Positions 17,931 through 26,388 of a stretch of 64,000 nucleotides of DNA are shown in pieces. The stretch spans positions 310,001 through 374,000 of the forward strand of contig NZ_AP018005.1 in assembly GCF_003966755.1 (NCBI RefSeq), given 5' to 3'. This DNA comes from Candidatus Rickettsiella viridis. GTDB taxonomy: Bacteria > Pseudomonadota > Gammaproteobacteria > Diplorickettsiales > Diplorickettsiaceae. The notes under the pieces were generated by a model. The model worked only from the letters and a program-made list of their open reading frames with translations, made no database searches and had not been told where the DNA came from. The position numbers and the translations under genes are program-made. Within the stretch, counting starts at the first letter, position 1. Every line of letters begins with the position of its first letter.

Positions 17931-19067
17931 TTAGGGCCAATTGAATATAAAACAACTATCTGGGCCTAAAAGGATAGGAGAGGAGAGTTTTGCCTTGGAT
18001 AACACCAGGGGATCAGTAAAGGCATTTTGGGCATCCTGCCCTAACCAGCGGGGGGCAACATAAAGAAAAGCGCGTTGTAATAGCTGATTTTGCGCAAAAG
18101 ATTGAAAACAATGGCCCCCAGCCTCTATCCATAGATCATGCCGTCCCTCTTGCCCAATGTGCTTAAGCACATCATCTAAATTAAGGCCCGTTTGGTTTGT
18201 TTTGATGGCAACTAATTGAACATTATCACGATGATATTCAGCTAGTTTTTTACTGCTTAAATCTATTTTGTGAAAAAGCGTAATCTTTTTTGCGGTATTA
18301 AAAACATGAGCCGATAAGGGCGTATTTAATTCACTGTCTAAGATATAAAGCGGTTTTGAAGCAGTCGTATTGTTTATTCGTACATTCAATAAGGGATTAT
18401 CATTGGAAATTGTTTTTGCTGTGCTTAAGATGGCATCAGCACGCTGACGTTGCTGATGCGTAAATCGTTGCGCCGCTTCGCCGGTTAGTTGAATGCGTTG
18501 TCCATGCTGTCCGGCCACTTTTCCATCTAAGCTGATAGCTAGCTTTGCAGTGACAAAAGGTTGTTTATGTTTCCACCAAAATTGATAGCTCGCATAAAAA
18601 TCGTCGATTTCTGGTAAAGATTGTTGAATACAAACAATACCGGCTTGTTGCAATTGTTGATCAGAATGATCACTCACTGCCGGGTTAGGATCTCTAAACG
18701 CATAAACCACTTTAGCAATTTTTTTGGCAATCAAGAGCTGAGTGCAAGGAGGTGTTTTCTTTGTAGTATGGCAACAGGGTTGCAAAGTAACATACAATGT
18801 GGCACCTTTCGCCGTACAGGCCTCAATTTTATTTAAGGCATTTACTTCAGCATGCGCAGTCCCGCTAGCCGAATGAAAGCCGCTAGCTATAACCTTTTCA
18901 TCTTTAACAAGTACAGCGCCTACACAGGGATTGGGCGCACAAAAACCACGGCGTAATTGCGCCAATTCAAGTGCTTGTTTGAGATAAGTTGTATCTATAC
19001 TCTTCGCACTTGAATTTTCGGCTGCGTTGCCGCTCGGTTCGCAATCCTCATGTATTCTCATATACAC
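17931..19067 (-). CDS. ribD: Riboflavin biosynthesis deaminase/reductase with element-derived N-terminus
   Basis: The deaminase domain has the zinc motifs HAEVNAL and PCCHTTKKTPPC; the reductase domain follows with AKLAISLDGKVA. The first 24 residues (MYMRIHEDCEPSGNAAENSSAKSI) come from the interspersed element. Real RibD sequence starts at about TTYLKQALELAQL, where no ATG, GTG or TTG is found in frame. Translation must therefore start inside the element: GTG at 19067, or more likely ATG at 19061, preceded by GGAG with 5 bases between. Upstream, mpl ends at 19124, so ribD is probably read from the mpl transcript. Confidence 0.93.
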   Translation of the reverse strand: MYMRIHEDCEPSGNAAENSSAKSIDTTYLKQALELAQLRRGFCAPNPCVGAVLVKDEKVIASGFHSASGTAHAEVNALNKIEACTAKGATLYVTLQPCCHTTKKTPPCTQLLIAKKIAKVVYAFRDPNPAVSDHSDQQLQQAGIVCIQQSLPEIDDFYASYQFWWKHKQPFVTAKLAISLDGKVAGQHGQRIQLTGEAAQRFTHQQRQRADAILSTAKTISNDNPLLNVRINNTTASKPLYILDSELNTPLSAHVFNTAKKITLFHKIDLSSKKLAEYHRDNVQLVAIKTNQTGLNLDDVLKHIGQEGRHDLWIEAGGHCFQSFAQNQLLQRAFLYVAPRWLGQDAQNAFTDPLVLSKAKLSSPILLGPDSCFIFNWP

Positions 19068-19119
19068 TCCGATTGCTCATCCTCACGGCGCCTTGCCCAC
19101 AATCCCATTGCTGTGAGTA
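18998..19119 (-). mobile_element. 122-bp TA-flanked element forming the 5' end of ribD
   Basis: On the minus strand it runs TACTCACAGCAATGGG ... AGTGCGAAGAGTA, flanked by TA on both sides (18996-18997 and 19120-19121). It starts 4 bases past the mpl stop. It carries GGAG-TGTAT-ATG in the ribD direction, so it looks able to start translation of the gene next to it. Confidence 0.88.
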
Positions 19120-19123
19120 TAAT

Positions 19124-20473
19124 TTATTCGTGGTGGAATAAAGCATTAACTAGTTTTTCATGTAAGGTATTCGAGCCACGGTTGCTCATGATAACAATGT
19201 GATCATGGGGTTTGGCTTCCTTAGCGACACTTTCTACCACTGTTGCTATGGAATCACAAATTTGCATTGGAATAGCGGCATTTTGTTCAACGCACCAGTC
19301 CTGATCAGGTTTTATTAACCATACTTTGTCGGCCTCTTTGAAGGAGGGACCTAGGGTTTTGCTATGTACACCCGAGAGCATCGTATGCGTACCACACTGT
19401 AAAACCACTAAAATCCGTGCTTTGCCTACACGCTGACGTAACCCAGCGAGTGTAGATGCAATCGCGGTAGGGTGATGGGCAAAATCATCATAAAGCGTTA
19501 TTTCATTAACTTGTTTATAAATTTCTAAACGGCGCTTAATGCCTTGAAATTGGTTTAATGCTTCAATGGCTTGTTGAGGTTTAATACCAATATGGTTTGC
19601 AGCGGCAATCGCATTAAGGGCATTCGCAACGTTATGTTTACCTAATAAATTCCACGTAACTTCGCCTTGCTCTTTGTGGTTGAAAGTCACGCTAAATTGG
19701 CTTGCATCAGGTTTTATAAGTTTCGCATGCCAACTTGAACTCGTTCCCGTGTACACAATTGGAGTCCAACAGGCTTGTGATAATACCGTTTGCAGATTTT
19801 TATCTTCTTTTGGGCTAATAATGAGGCCTTCGCTGGGAACAGTGCGTAATAAATAGGAGAATTGTAATTTAATGGCATTTAAATCAGGAAAAATATCAGC
19901 ATGATCAAACTCAAGATTATTTAAAATGAGCGTACGTGGGTGATAATGAATAAATTTGGATCGTTTATCAAAAAAAGCTGTATCGTATTCATCGGCTTCG
20001 ATAATAAAAAAAGGATGGCTGCCTAATCGTGCAGATGTTTTAAAGTTTTTTGCAATACCACCTATTAAAAACCCAGGGTTTAATCCAGCGGAATCAGCTA
20101 TCCAACTGAGTAAGCTGGTCACCGTGGTTTTACCGTGCGTACCTGCTACAGCTAAAACATGACGACCTTGTAGCACATTCTCTGCTAACCATTGCGGACC
20201 TGAAATATAGGGAGTTCCTTTGTTTAGAACATATTCTACGCAAGGATTGCCGCGTTTCATGCTATTACCCATGATCACAATATCAGGTAGTGGAGAGAAT
20301 TGATTGAGATCCTCATAACCCTCAAAAATAGAGATACCTTGTTCTTGCAAATGTGTACTCATTGGCGGATAAACGTTGGTATCGGATCCCGTGACGGTAA
20401 ATCCCTTTTCTTTTGCCAATAGGGCAACGCCTGCCATGAAGGTGCCACAGATACCTAAAATGTGAAGTCGCAT
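19124..20473 (-). CDS. mpl: UDP-N-acetylmuramate:L-Ala-gamma-D-Glu-meso-DAP ligase
   Basis: The 449-residue Mur ligase recycles cell-wall tripeptide onto UDP-MurNAc. The order is an N-terminal Rossmann domain (LHILGICGTFMAGVALLAKEKG), the ATP-binding AVAGTHGKTTVTSLLSW near residue 112, the central IEADEYDTAFFDKRSKF, which marks Mpl rather than MurC, and DDFAHHPTAI in the C-terminal part. It is first in a leftward run with ribD-ribBA-ribH, split only by the interspersed element. Confidence 0.97.
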   Translation of the reverse strand: MRLHILGICGTFMAGVALLAKEKGFTVTGSDTNVYPPMSTHLQEQGISIFEGYEDLNQFSPLPDIVIMGNSMKRGNPCVEYVLNKGTPYISGPQWLAENVLQGRHVLAVAGTHGKTTVTSLLSWIADSAGLNPGFLIGGIAKNFKTSARLGSHPFFIIEADEYDTAFFDKRSKFIHYHPRTLILNNLEFDHADIFPDLNAIKLQFSYLLRTVPSEGLIISPKEDKNLQTVLSQACWTPIVYTGTSSSWHAKLIKPDASQFSVTFNHKEQGEVTWNLLGKHNVANALNAIAAANHIGIKPQQAIEALNQFQGIKRRLEIYKQVNEITLYDDFAHHPTAIASTLAGLRQRVGKARILVVLQCGTHTMLSGVHSKTLGPSFKEADKVWLIKPDQDWCVEQNAAIPMQICDSIATVVESVAKEAKPHDHIVIMSNRGSNTLHEKLVNALFHHE

Positions 20474-20586
20474 GGTTAAGCCTAGAACGAGATCAAGTGT
20501 GTTTAAAATTACGATTTCGCAAATTCAAGCACAATGGTTATATTACATATCTTTTAATCTTTTAAGTTAACTGGAGAGTGAGCGAG

Positions 20587-21852
20587 ATGTCAAAGAAAAA
20601 TGCTTTTTATGCACAGTCAGGTGGGGTTACCGCGGTTATTAATGCGACAGCGTGTGGCCTGATTGAAACGGCTAGGCAACATAAAAGTAAAATAGGCAAA
20701 GTATATGCGGGTTGCAATGGAATAATCGGTGCTTTAACAGAAGATTTAATTGATACCAGTAAAGAAAGCAGTAAAGCGATTGCGGGGTTACGCTATACAC
20801 CGGGCGGAGCATTTGGTTCTTGTCGTTATAAACTAAAGGGTTTAGAGGAAAATCGTGCTGAATATGAGCGTTTACTAGCCGTGTTTGTAGCGCATAATAT
20901 CGGTTATTTTTTTTATAATGGTGGTGGAGATTCGCAGGACACTGCGTATAAAATTTCTTTATTAAGTAAAGAACGGGCTTATCCTTTAACATGCATTGGT
21001 ATTCCTAAAACCGTCGATAATGATTTACCATTTACCGATAATTCACCAGGTTTTGGTTCAGTTGCGAAATATATTGCTATTTCTACGCGTGAGGCGGGTT
21101 TAGATGTAGCATCTATGTGTGCGACTTCAACCAAAGTGTTTATTATGGAAGTGATGGGGCGTCACACAGGATGGATAGCAGCTGCTAGTGGTTTAGCCGC
21201 AGAAAATCAAGGTGAACCACCACATATTATTTTATTTCCTGAAATCGTATTCAATGAAGCTAAATTTTTAGATCGTGTCAATAAAACCGTGAAGCGTTAT
21301 GGTTATTGCGTCATTGTATTGGCTGAAGGTGTGCGTGATGCAAATAATGAATTTTTAGTCGAATCTAAAAGTACCGATGCTTTTGGTCATAAACAACTCG
21401 GTGGTGCAGCACCCACCATTGCCGAATTAATTAAATCTAAATTAGGTTTTAAGTATCATTGGGCATTGCCAGATTATTTACAGCGTTCCGCTCGGCATAT
21501 TGCCTCTGCAGTGGACGTAAAACAGGCCTATGCCTTGGGCAAAGCCGCTATTGAGTTTGCTATTAAAGGAAAAAATGGTGTGATGCCAATTATTATCAGG
21601 AAATCTGGGAAGCGCTATCAGTGGACTATTGGCGAAGCCAAGCTGGTTGATGTGGCAAACCAAGAGAAAAAAATGCCGCGAAATTTTATTAGTGCCGATG
21701 GTTTTCACATTACACCCCGCTGCCGAGAATATCTATTACCCTTAATCCAGGGTGAAGATTACCCTGCGTATAAGCACGGCTTGCCTGATTATATGCCGTT
21801 AAAAAACCAAAAAATAGCGAAAAAGCTGAAAAAATATTCTGTTAAAGAATAA
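20587..21852 (+). CDS. pfp: PPi-type 6-phosphofructokinase
   Basis: The protein of about 420 residues belongs to the phosphofructokinase family group that uses pyrophosphate. It has SGGVTAVINATA at the N-terminus, FYNGGGDSQDTAYKI in the phosphoryl-donor loop (GGDS instead of the GGDG of ATP enzymes), the catalytic GIPKTVDNDLPFTD, and MEVMGRHTGW. Such an enzyme replaces PfkA in Coxiella and Legionella relatives. The ATG at 20587 is preferred; an in-frame GTG at 20578 sits only 1 base after the GGAG and is too close. It is a single gene, divergent from mpl. Confidence 0.92.
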   Translation: MSKKNAFYAQSGGVTAVINATACGLIETARQHKSKIGKVYAGCNGIIGALTEDLIDTSKESSKAIAGLRYTPGGAFGSCRYKLKGLEENRAEYERLLAVFVAHNIGYFFYNGGGDSQDTAYKISLLSKERAYPLTCIGIPKTVDNDLPFTDNSPGFGSVAKYIAISTREAGLDVASMCATSTKVFIMEVMGRHTGWIAAASGLAAENQGEPPHIILFPEIVFNEAKFLDRVNKTVKRYGYCVIVLAEGVRDANNEFLVESKSTDAFGHKQLGGAAPTIAELIKSKLGFKYHWALPDYLQRSARHIASAVDVKQAYALGKAAIEFAIKGKNGVMPIIIRKSGKRYQWTIGEAKLVDVANQEKKMPRNFISADGFHITPRCREYLLPLIQGEDYPAYKHGLPDYMPLKNQKIAKKLKKYSVKE

Positions 21853-21873
21853 ATTCATTTTTTTTCTTATCTG

Positions 21874-21897
21874 AAAAGGTAATATACATTACCTTTT
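21874..21897. promoter_or_regulatory. Perfect inverted repeat AAAAGGTAAT-N4-ATTACCTTTT: operator or terminator
   Basis: Two 10-bp perfect arms lie between the pfp stop (21852) and the XRE/S24 regulator start (21987). It could be an operator for autoregulation by that regulator or an AT-rich terminator of pfp. A TATATTACTTTATTTGACAT stretch follows, which includes a possible TTGACA-like promoter part. Confidence 0.45.
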
Positions 21898-21986
21898 ATA
21901 TTACTTTATTTGACATTTATAGGAGGTCAGCCAGGGTATAAGTTTACTTGGCGGGTCATAATAATAACTTTAATAAAAGCTATGGC

Positions 21987-22658
21987 ATGAATGTAAAAGA
22001 TATTAGACGGAAGAATTTACGGAGATTGGCACGTTCGGTAGGTGGAATTACGGATTTATCGGAACGTTTGGATCGTTCGCAAAGCCAAATAAGCCATTTG
22101 ATTGGGAATAGCCCAATTAAAAATATTGGAGATAGGTTGGCGAGCCATATTGAAAGTGTATTTAATAAACCCCATGGTTGGTTAGATCATGAACATAGCG
22201 TAGAAGAGGAAGAGGGCTTATATAGTGGTTCTAAGAATAATCAGCCTAGCTATCAAGTTCCTCTGTTAAGTGCGCAGGAAGCAAAGGATCGATTTGTACA
22301 ATTACCTAAACTACCTCTCAAAGCTTACTCGAATTATATAAGCACTAACATTCCGCTGAGTTCTGATGCCTTTGCTATTCGAGTAGAAAACGATTGCATG
22401 GAAACAGCTCAAGGTCCTAGTTTTCCAAAGAACTGTATTATCGTTTTAGATACAAACTGTGTTCCACATAGTGGCGCTTTTGTGCTTGCTCGTTTAAAAC
22501 AGGGCACAGGAGCTACTTTGCTTTTTAGACAATTAGTGGTTGATGGTAATCAACGCTATTTAAAGGCATTGAATCTTCACTATCCTTTAACGGACATGCA
22601 AGCGGATGACGCAATCTGTGGTGTTGTGCGTTTTATGTTAATGGAATTTAATAAATAA
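21987..22658 (+). CDS. XRE-type regulator with S24 (LexA/CI-like) domain lacking both catalytic residues
   Basis: The protein of about 223 residues has an N-terminal helix-turn-helix (RRKNLRRLARSVGGITDLSERLDRSQSQISHLIG) and a C-terminal domain like lambda CI/P22 C2. In lambda CI the nucleophile is the Ser of GNSM and the base is the Lys of TFKKL. The aligned positions here are VENDCM (Cys) and LLFRQL (Arg). It may thus bind DNA and dimerise without self-cleavage. The ATG at 21987 (MNVKDIRR) is preferred over an upstream in-frame TTG at 21948. No phage genes adjoin it. It is followed, convergently, by the phosphopantetheinyl transferase frame. Confidence 0.8.
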   Translation: MNVKDIRRKNLRRLARSVGGITDLSERLDRSQSQISHLIGNSPIKNIGDRLASHIESVFNKPHGWLDHEHSVEEEEGLYSGSKNNQPSYQVPLLSAQEAKDRFVQLPKLPLKAYSNYISTNIPLSSDAFAIRVENDCMETAQGPSFPKNCIIVLDTNCVPHSGAFVLARLKQGTGATLLFRQLVVDGNQRYLKALNLHYPLTDMQADDAICGVVRFMLMEFNK

Positions 22659-22688
22659 ACAGAGTGTGTTGGTTTGAGGAGGCTGTAC

Positions 22689-23375
22689 TCATGTCATTGA
22701 ATCATATGTTCTTATTAACAATGATTTGTTTTCGCCTTTTATAGCTAATGCGGCAGCAAAATCAGCTTGTAGCGTTAAAGAAAGGACTGTACATGGGTCC
22801 TTATCTTTTGTTATAGCCATTGGTTTTTTGTTGGTCTTATATTCAGACAGAGGGTGCGTTCCTAAACGTTGCCCTAATGCCTTTAATAAAGCTTCATGAC
22901 GTACCCAAAGCTCGAAAAAAGTATTTAATTTCTCTTCACCCTGTAAACTTTTTAGCTGTTCATAATCTTGTGCCGTGAAAAATCGATAAGCGATTTTATC
23001 AAGGTATTTTCTTGGTGTTTTATATTCGATATCAATGCCAATAGGTGTATCCCATGTAAAAGCGAAAGCGACTCTATTGTGTGAATGAGATAGGTTAAAT
23101 TCTATTTGCTTAAGTGAATGATTAATAAAGACAGGTTTGCCCGATTGAGTATATGAAAAAACTATTTTTTCGGGAGATTGCCCACTATAACCAGATAATA
23201 GCTTGCGTAAAATGCCTCTACTTAATACAAAACGTTGACGAAGTGCTAACGCTAGATTTTCTGCACGTATTCTCTCTTCCTCGGATAGCCAAGTTTGGAA
23301 AAGCGAGTAGTGTTTGATGTGTTGTTCAAGTGAGGTATGCCAAACATGAACCTGATCATCTAATCCCGTTTCTAT
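22689..23375 (-). pseudogene. Sfp-type 4'-phosphopantetheinyl transferase, intact frame but no standard start codon
   Basis: An open frame of 228 codons reads as a complete Sfp/AcpT-family enzyme. It has VHVWHTSLEQ at the start, RQRFVLSRGILRKLLSGY, GKPVF, FNLSHSHNRVAFAF, the Mg-binding GIDIEY, and FFELWVRHEALLKALGQRL (WxxKE-type motif with His for Lys). No ATG, GTG or TTG occurs before the conserved core. A TAG lies 7 codons upstream of the likely start region, and the best candidate is an ATA at 23375-23373 preceded by AGGTG. Either a start mutated from ATG to ATA silenced it recently, or a non-standard start is used. It would load phosphopantetheine onto carrier proteins. It converges with the S24 regulator. 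Confidence 0.8.
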
Positions 23376-23414
23376 GGTGCACCTGTGTTGCTAAAGAAAT
23401 CTATTAAACCTTAA

Positions 23415-23440
23415 TACTACGCGTACTTGAAAATACGAAC
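23415..23440 (+). repeat. Solo end-like repeat motif upstream of pilB
   Basis: TACTACGCGTACTTGAAAAT then ACGAAC matches the 26-bp motif found at 3910, 50504, 58514 and 59997. It lies about 110 bases before the pilB ATG. Confidence 0.45.
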
Positions 23441-23524
23441 AATTAAAAAATCATTCCTAGCTATGTATTGATACATTTAAATTAAATTTGCGTTATACTA
23501 GGGGTAGTGAAGGAAATAAAAAAA

Positions 23525-25171
23525 ATGGAAAATCTAGCCAGCCATCATTTCTTTGAATATTTAATAGCAGAAGGAATAGTCACTAACGAGCAGCTTTCGT
23601 TTGTTTTAGAAGAAGCGAGGCATCAGCAGGTTTCGTTTATTAGTTGTTTAATGAATGATAAAACGATCGATCCTTCGCGTTTGTTCTCAGGATTATCCCA
23701 TGTGTTTTGTTTGTCTACGGTTGATTTAGATAGCGTTGACCCGTTGCAATTGCCTGGTGACGTTATTGAAGAAAGATTACTACAAAAGTACCAAGTATTA
23801 CCTTTATGGCAAGAGAAAGAAAAATTGGGTTTGGCTATAGCGGATCCAACACAACAATTAGCAATCGATGATATTAGCTTTCATACTGGATTAATCATTG
23901 AAAAAATTTTGGTAGAACCAGAAAAGTTAAAACAGCTATTAGCAAAGATCACAAAAAAACCGGACTTTCCGCAAAAAATAACCGATGAACCGGATAAAAA
24001 TGCAGATAGTGAAATAGCAGTTATTCAGACAGTTTCCCAATTATTGCAGTCTGCCATTGAACGTGGCGCATCGGATATACACGTAGAGCCTTACCAAGAC
24101 CATTTACAGATTCGATTTAGAATAGATGGCTTGTTGTACTTAGCGGCTAAATTTCCTGTTACGTTGATACAACGCATTATTACGCGTTTTAAAATCATGT
24201 CGCAACTCGATATTGCGGAGCGACGTATTCCTCAAGATGGGCGTTTTCAGGTAGCGGAGGCTAATCATCGAAATATTGATTGTCGTATTAGTACGTGCCC
24301 AACGCTGTATGGAGAAAAGTTAGTCATCAGGATTTTAGATAGTAATAAAATGCTGCTGGCAGTCGATAAACTGGGGATGACGATAAAACAAAAAAACTGT
24401 TTTTTGCAAGCATTGCAATGCCCGCACGGCATGGTATTAGTGACAGGCCCTACCGGTAGCGGAAAAACCATTACCCTTTATACCGCCTTAAATATTTTAA
24501 ATACCTCTCAACTTAATATTTCTTCGGTAGAGAATCCTATAGAAATAGTGTTACCTGGAATTAATCAGGTCAATACCAATCCAAAAATTGGTTTAGATTT
24601 TGCAAAGGTATTAAGAGCATTTTTACGCCAAGACCCCGATATCATGATGGTAGGCGAAATGAGAGATCAAGAAACAGCAGAAATTGGAATTAAAGCTGCA
24701 CAAACAGGCCATTTAGTGTTATCCAGCTTGCATACCAATAGTGCGGTAGAAAGTTTAGTGCGTTTGCTTAATATGGGGATTCCTGCTTATAACGTTGCTT
24801 CTTCATTAAATTTGATTATTGCGCAACGTCTAGCACGACGTTTATGTGCGCGCTGTAAAATAAAAGATAATTTACCCGAAAATGTTTTATTAGCGCTGGG
24901 CTTAAGTCATGCAGAAATAAAATCGAATCTGCTTTTTGCTGCACAAGGATGTAGTGAATGTACGGATGGTTATCGTGGACGTACAGGCATTTTTGAGATG
25001 TTACTGATCACCGATGAAATAAAAAGTTTAATTTTAAACAATTGTGACGCTCAGGAAATTGCACAGCATGCACAGATTAAAGGGATGCAAACCCTTTATG
25101 CCTCAGCACTTGAAAAACTTAAACAAGGCGAAATTAGTTTACTAGAAATGAAGCGGATTATTAAAGATTAG
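23525..25171 (+). CDS. pilB: Type IV pilus assembly ATPase PilB
   Basis: The protein of about 548 residues is the GspE/PilB extension ATPase. It has an N-terminal MshEN-like domain, RGASDIHVEPY, the RIDGLLY and GRF blocks, Walker A GPTGSGKT (near residue 313), the Asp box DPDIMMVGEMRD, the His box TGHLVLSSLHTN, and the zinc cysteines CARCKIK...CSEC. The ATG at 23525, after GGAA with 8-9 base spacing, is preferred to a GTG at 23507. pilC and pilD follow directly, a common core set; no pilin gene is seen here. Confidence 0.94.
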   Translation: MENLASHHFFEYLIAEGIVTNEQLSFVLEEARHQQVSFISCLMNDKTIDPSRLFSGLSHVFCLSTVDLDSVDPLQLPGDVIEERLLQKYQVLPLWQEKEKLGLAIADPTQQLAIDDISFHTGLIIEKILVEPEKLKQLLAKITKKPDFPQKITDEPDKNADSEIAVIQTVSQLLQSAIERGASDIHVEPYQDHLQIRFRIDGLLYLAAKFPVTLIQRIITRFKIMSQLDIAERRIPQDGRFQVAEANHRNIDCRISTCPTLYGEKLVIRILDSNKMLLAVDKLGMTIKQKNCFLQALQCPHGMVLVTGPTGSGKTITLYTALNILNTSQLNISSVENPIEIVLPGINQVNTNPKIGLDFAKVLRAFLRQDPDIMMVGEMRDQETAEIGIKAAQTGHLVLSSLHTNSAVESLVRLLNMGIPAYNVASSLNLIIAQRLARRLCARCKIKDNLPENVLLALGLSHAEIKSNLLFAAQGCSECTDGYRGRTGIFEMLLITDEIKSLILNNCDAQEIAQHAQIKGMQTLYASALEKLKQGEISLLEMKRIIKD

Positions 25172-25185
25172 CTTAAAAATTTTTT

Positions 25186-26388
25186 ATGTTTAATATCACT
25201 AAAATATATGTATGGGATGGCCTAACACAATCAGGGAAAGCGTGTAAGGGCAAAACCTTAGTATCGGACACTCAATTGTTACGAATAAAACTAAGACAGG
25301 AAGGCATTATTCTGAAAGCTAGCAAATGCAGATATAATGTCGTTATTAGCAAAGGTATTAAGGCAAAAGAGCTATTTATTTTTACACGCCAAGTGGCACG
25401 CTTACTCCAAGCGGGTCTTCCATTAGTGCAAATATTTGAGTTATTAGAGAATAATACAAATAATCTGCTGCTTAAGGAATTTATTAATCAGTTAAGTCTC
25501 TATATAAAAAATGGTTATTCTCTTACAGAAGCCCTGCAAAAAAATCGCCCTTATTTTAGTGAATTCCATTGTAGCTTGATTGCTCTGGGAGAAAGGACAT
25601 CTCATTTAGAGCTTATGTTATCGCGAATTGCTGAGCATATGCAAAAAAACTTAAAGATAAAAGCTGCGTTAATCAATGTGCTTATTTATCCTTGTATGGT
25701 GATAGGCGTTGCTAGTTTTGTTTTTTTAGCCTTATTAATTGGTGTTGTTCCACAATTTGAACAAATTTTTACCGAAGTAGGCGCACAATTACCTTTTCTA
25801 ACGCGCATGGTGATTTATTTATCCCAATTTATAGGATCAATCGCTGTGGTTACCGCATTATTTTTTTTAATAGTGACAGTCTTATTTATTTTTTTTCAGA
25901 AAAATTATCTTATCGTCGCAATTAAGCGCGATCAATTTTTAGTAAAAATACCGGTGGTTAAAAAAATTTTATCCGAAGTAATAACGGCTCGTTTAAGTAG
26001 AGCCTTAGCCACCGCATTACTTTCTGGATTGCCCTTACTCGATGCGTTACAAGCTATTGCTGGCATGACAAAAAATTATGTTTATAAAAACGCTATTTTA
26101 TCAAGCTGCAAATTGATACAAAATGGTGAAAGCTTTTACCAAGCATTATTTCGGCAAAATATTTTAGCGCCTGAAGTATTACAGCTTATTAAATTAGGCG
26201 AAGTTTCAGCAAGCTTAGCTGAGATATTGAATAACGTCGCGGATATGTATGAGGAAAAAATTGACTATTTTGTTAGTAATTTGTCGAAACTTGCAGAACC
26301 TTTATTAATTATTATTTTAGGCATAATGATAGGCGGCTTAATGATAGCCATGTATTTGCCAATTTTTAAACTGGGGAGTGTTATTTAA
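25186..26388 (+). CDS. pilC: Type IV pilus inner-membrane platform protein PilC
   Basis: The 400-residue GspF/PilC protein has two T2SSF cytoplasmic domains (about residues 65-185 and 270-390), each followed by hydrophobic helices. FTRQVARLLQAGLPLVQ and LSRALATALLSGLPLLDAL are the paired domain starts, and EPLLIIILGIMIGGLMIAMYLPIF is the typical C-terminus. It lies 14 bases after pilB, and its stop directly abuts the pilD start. Confidence 0.94.
   Translation: MFNITKIYVWDGLTQSGKACKGKTLVSDTQLLRIKLRQEGIILKASKCRYNVVISKGIKAKELFIFTRQVARLLQAGLPLVQIFELLENNTNNLLLKEFINQLSLYIKNGYSLTEALQKNRPYFSEFHCSLIALGERTSHLELMLSRIAEHMQKNLKIKAALINVLIYPCMVIGVASFVFLALLIGVVPQFEQIFTEVGAQLPFLTRMVIYLSQFIGSIAVVTALFFLIVTVLFIFFQKNYLIVAIKRDQFLVKIPVVKKILSEVITARLSRALATALLSGLPLLDALQAIAGMTKNYVYKNAILSSCKLIQNGESFYQALFRQNILAPEVLQLIKLGEVSASLAEILNNVADMYEEKIDYFVSNLSKLAEPLLIIILGIMIGGLMIAMYLPIFKLGSVI

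Noticed and set aside
17914-19123. FMN riboswitch before the riboflavin genes
   Set aside because: The sequence before ribD is the interspersed element and the mpl stop, and no RFN-like conserved segments are present before ribBA.
21987-22658. Prophage marked by the CI-like regulator
   Set aside because: No integrase, structural or replication gene lies near; pfp and a PPTase frame are its neighbours. The GH19 gene at 46.5 kb is also alone.
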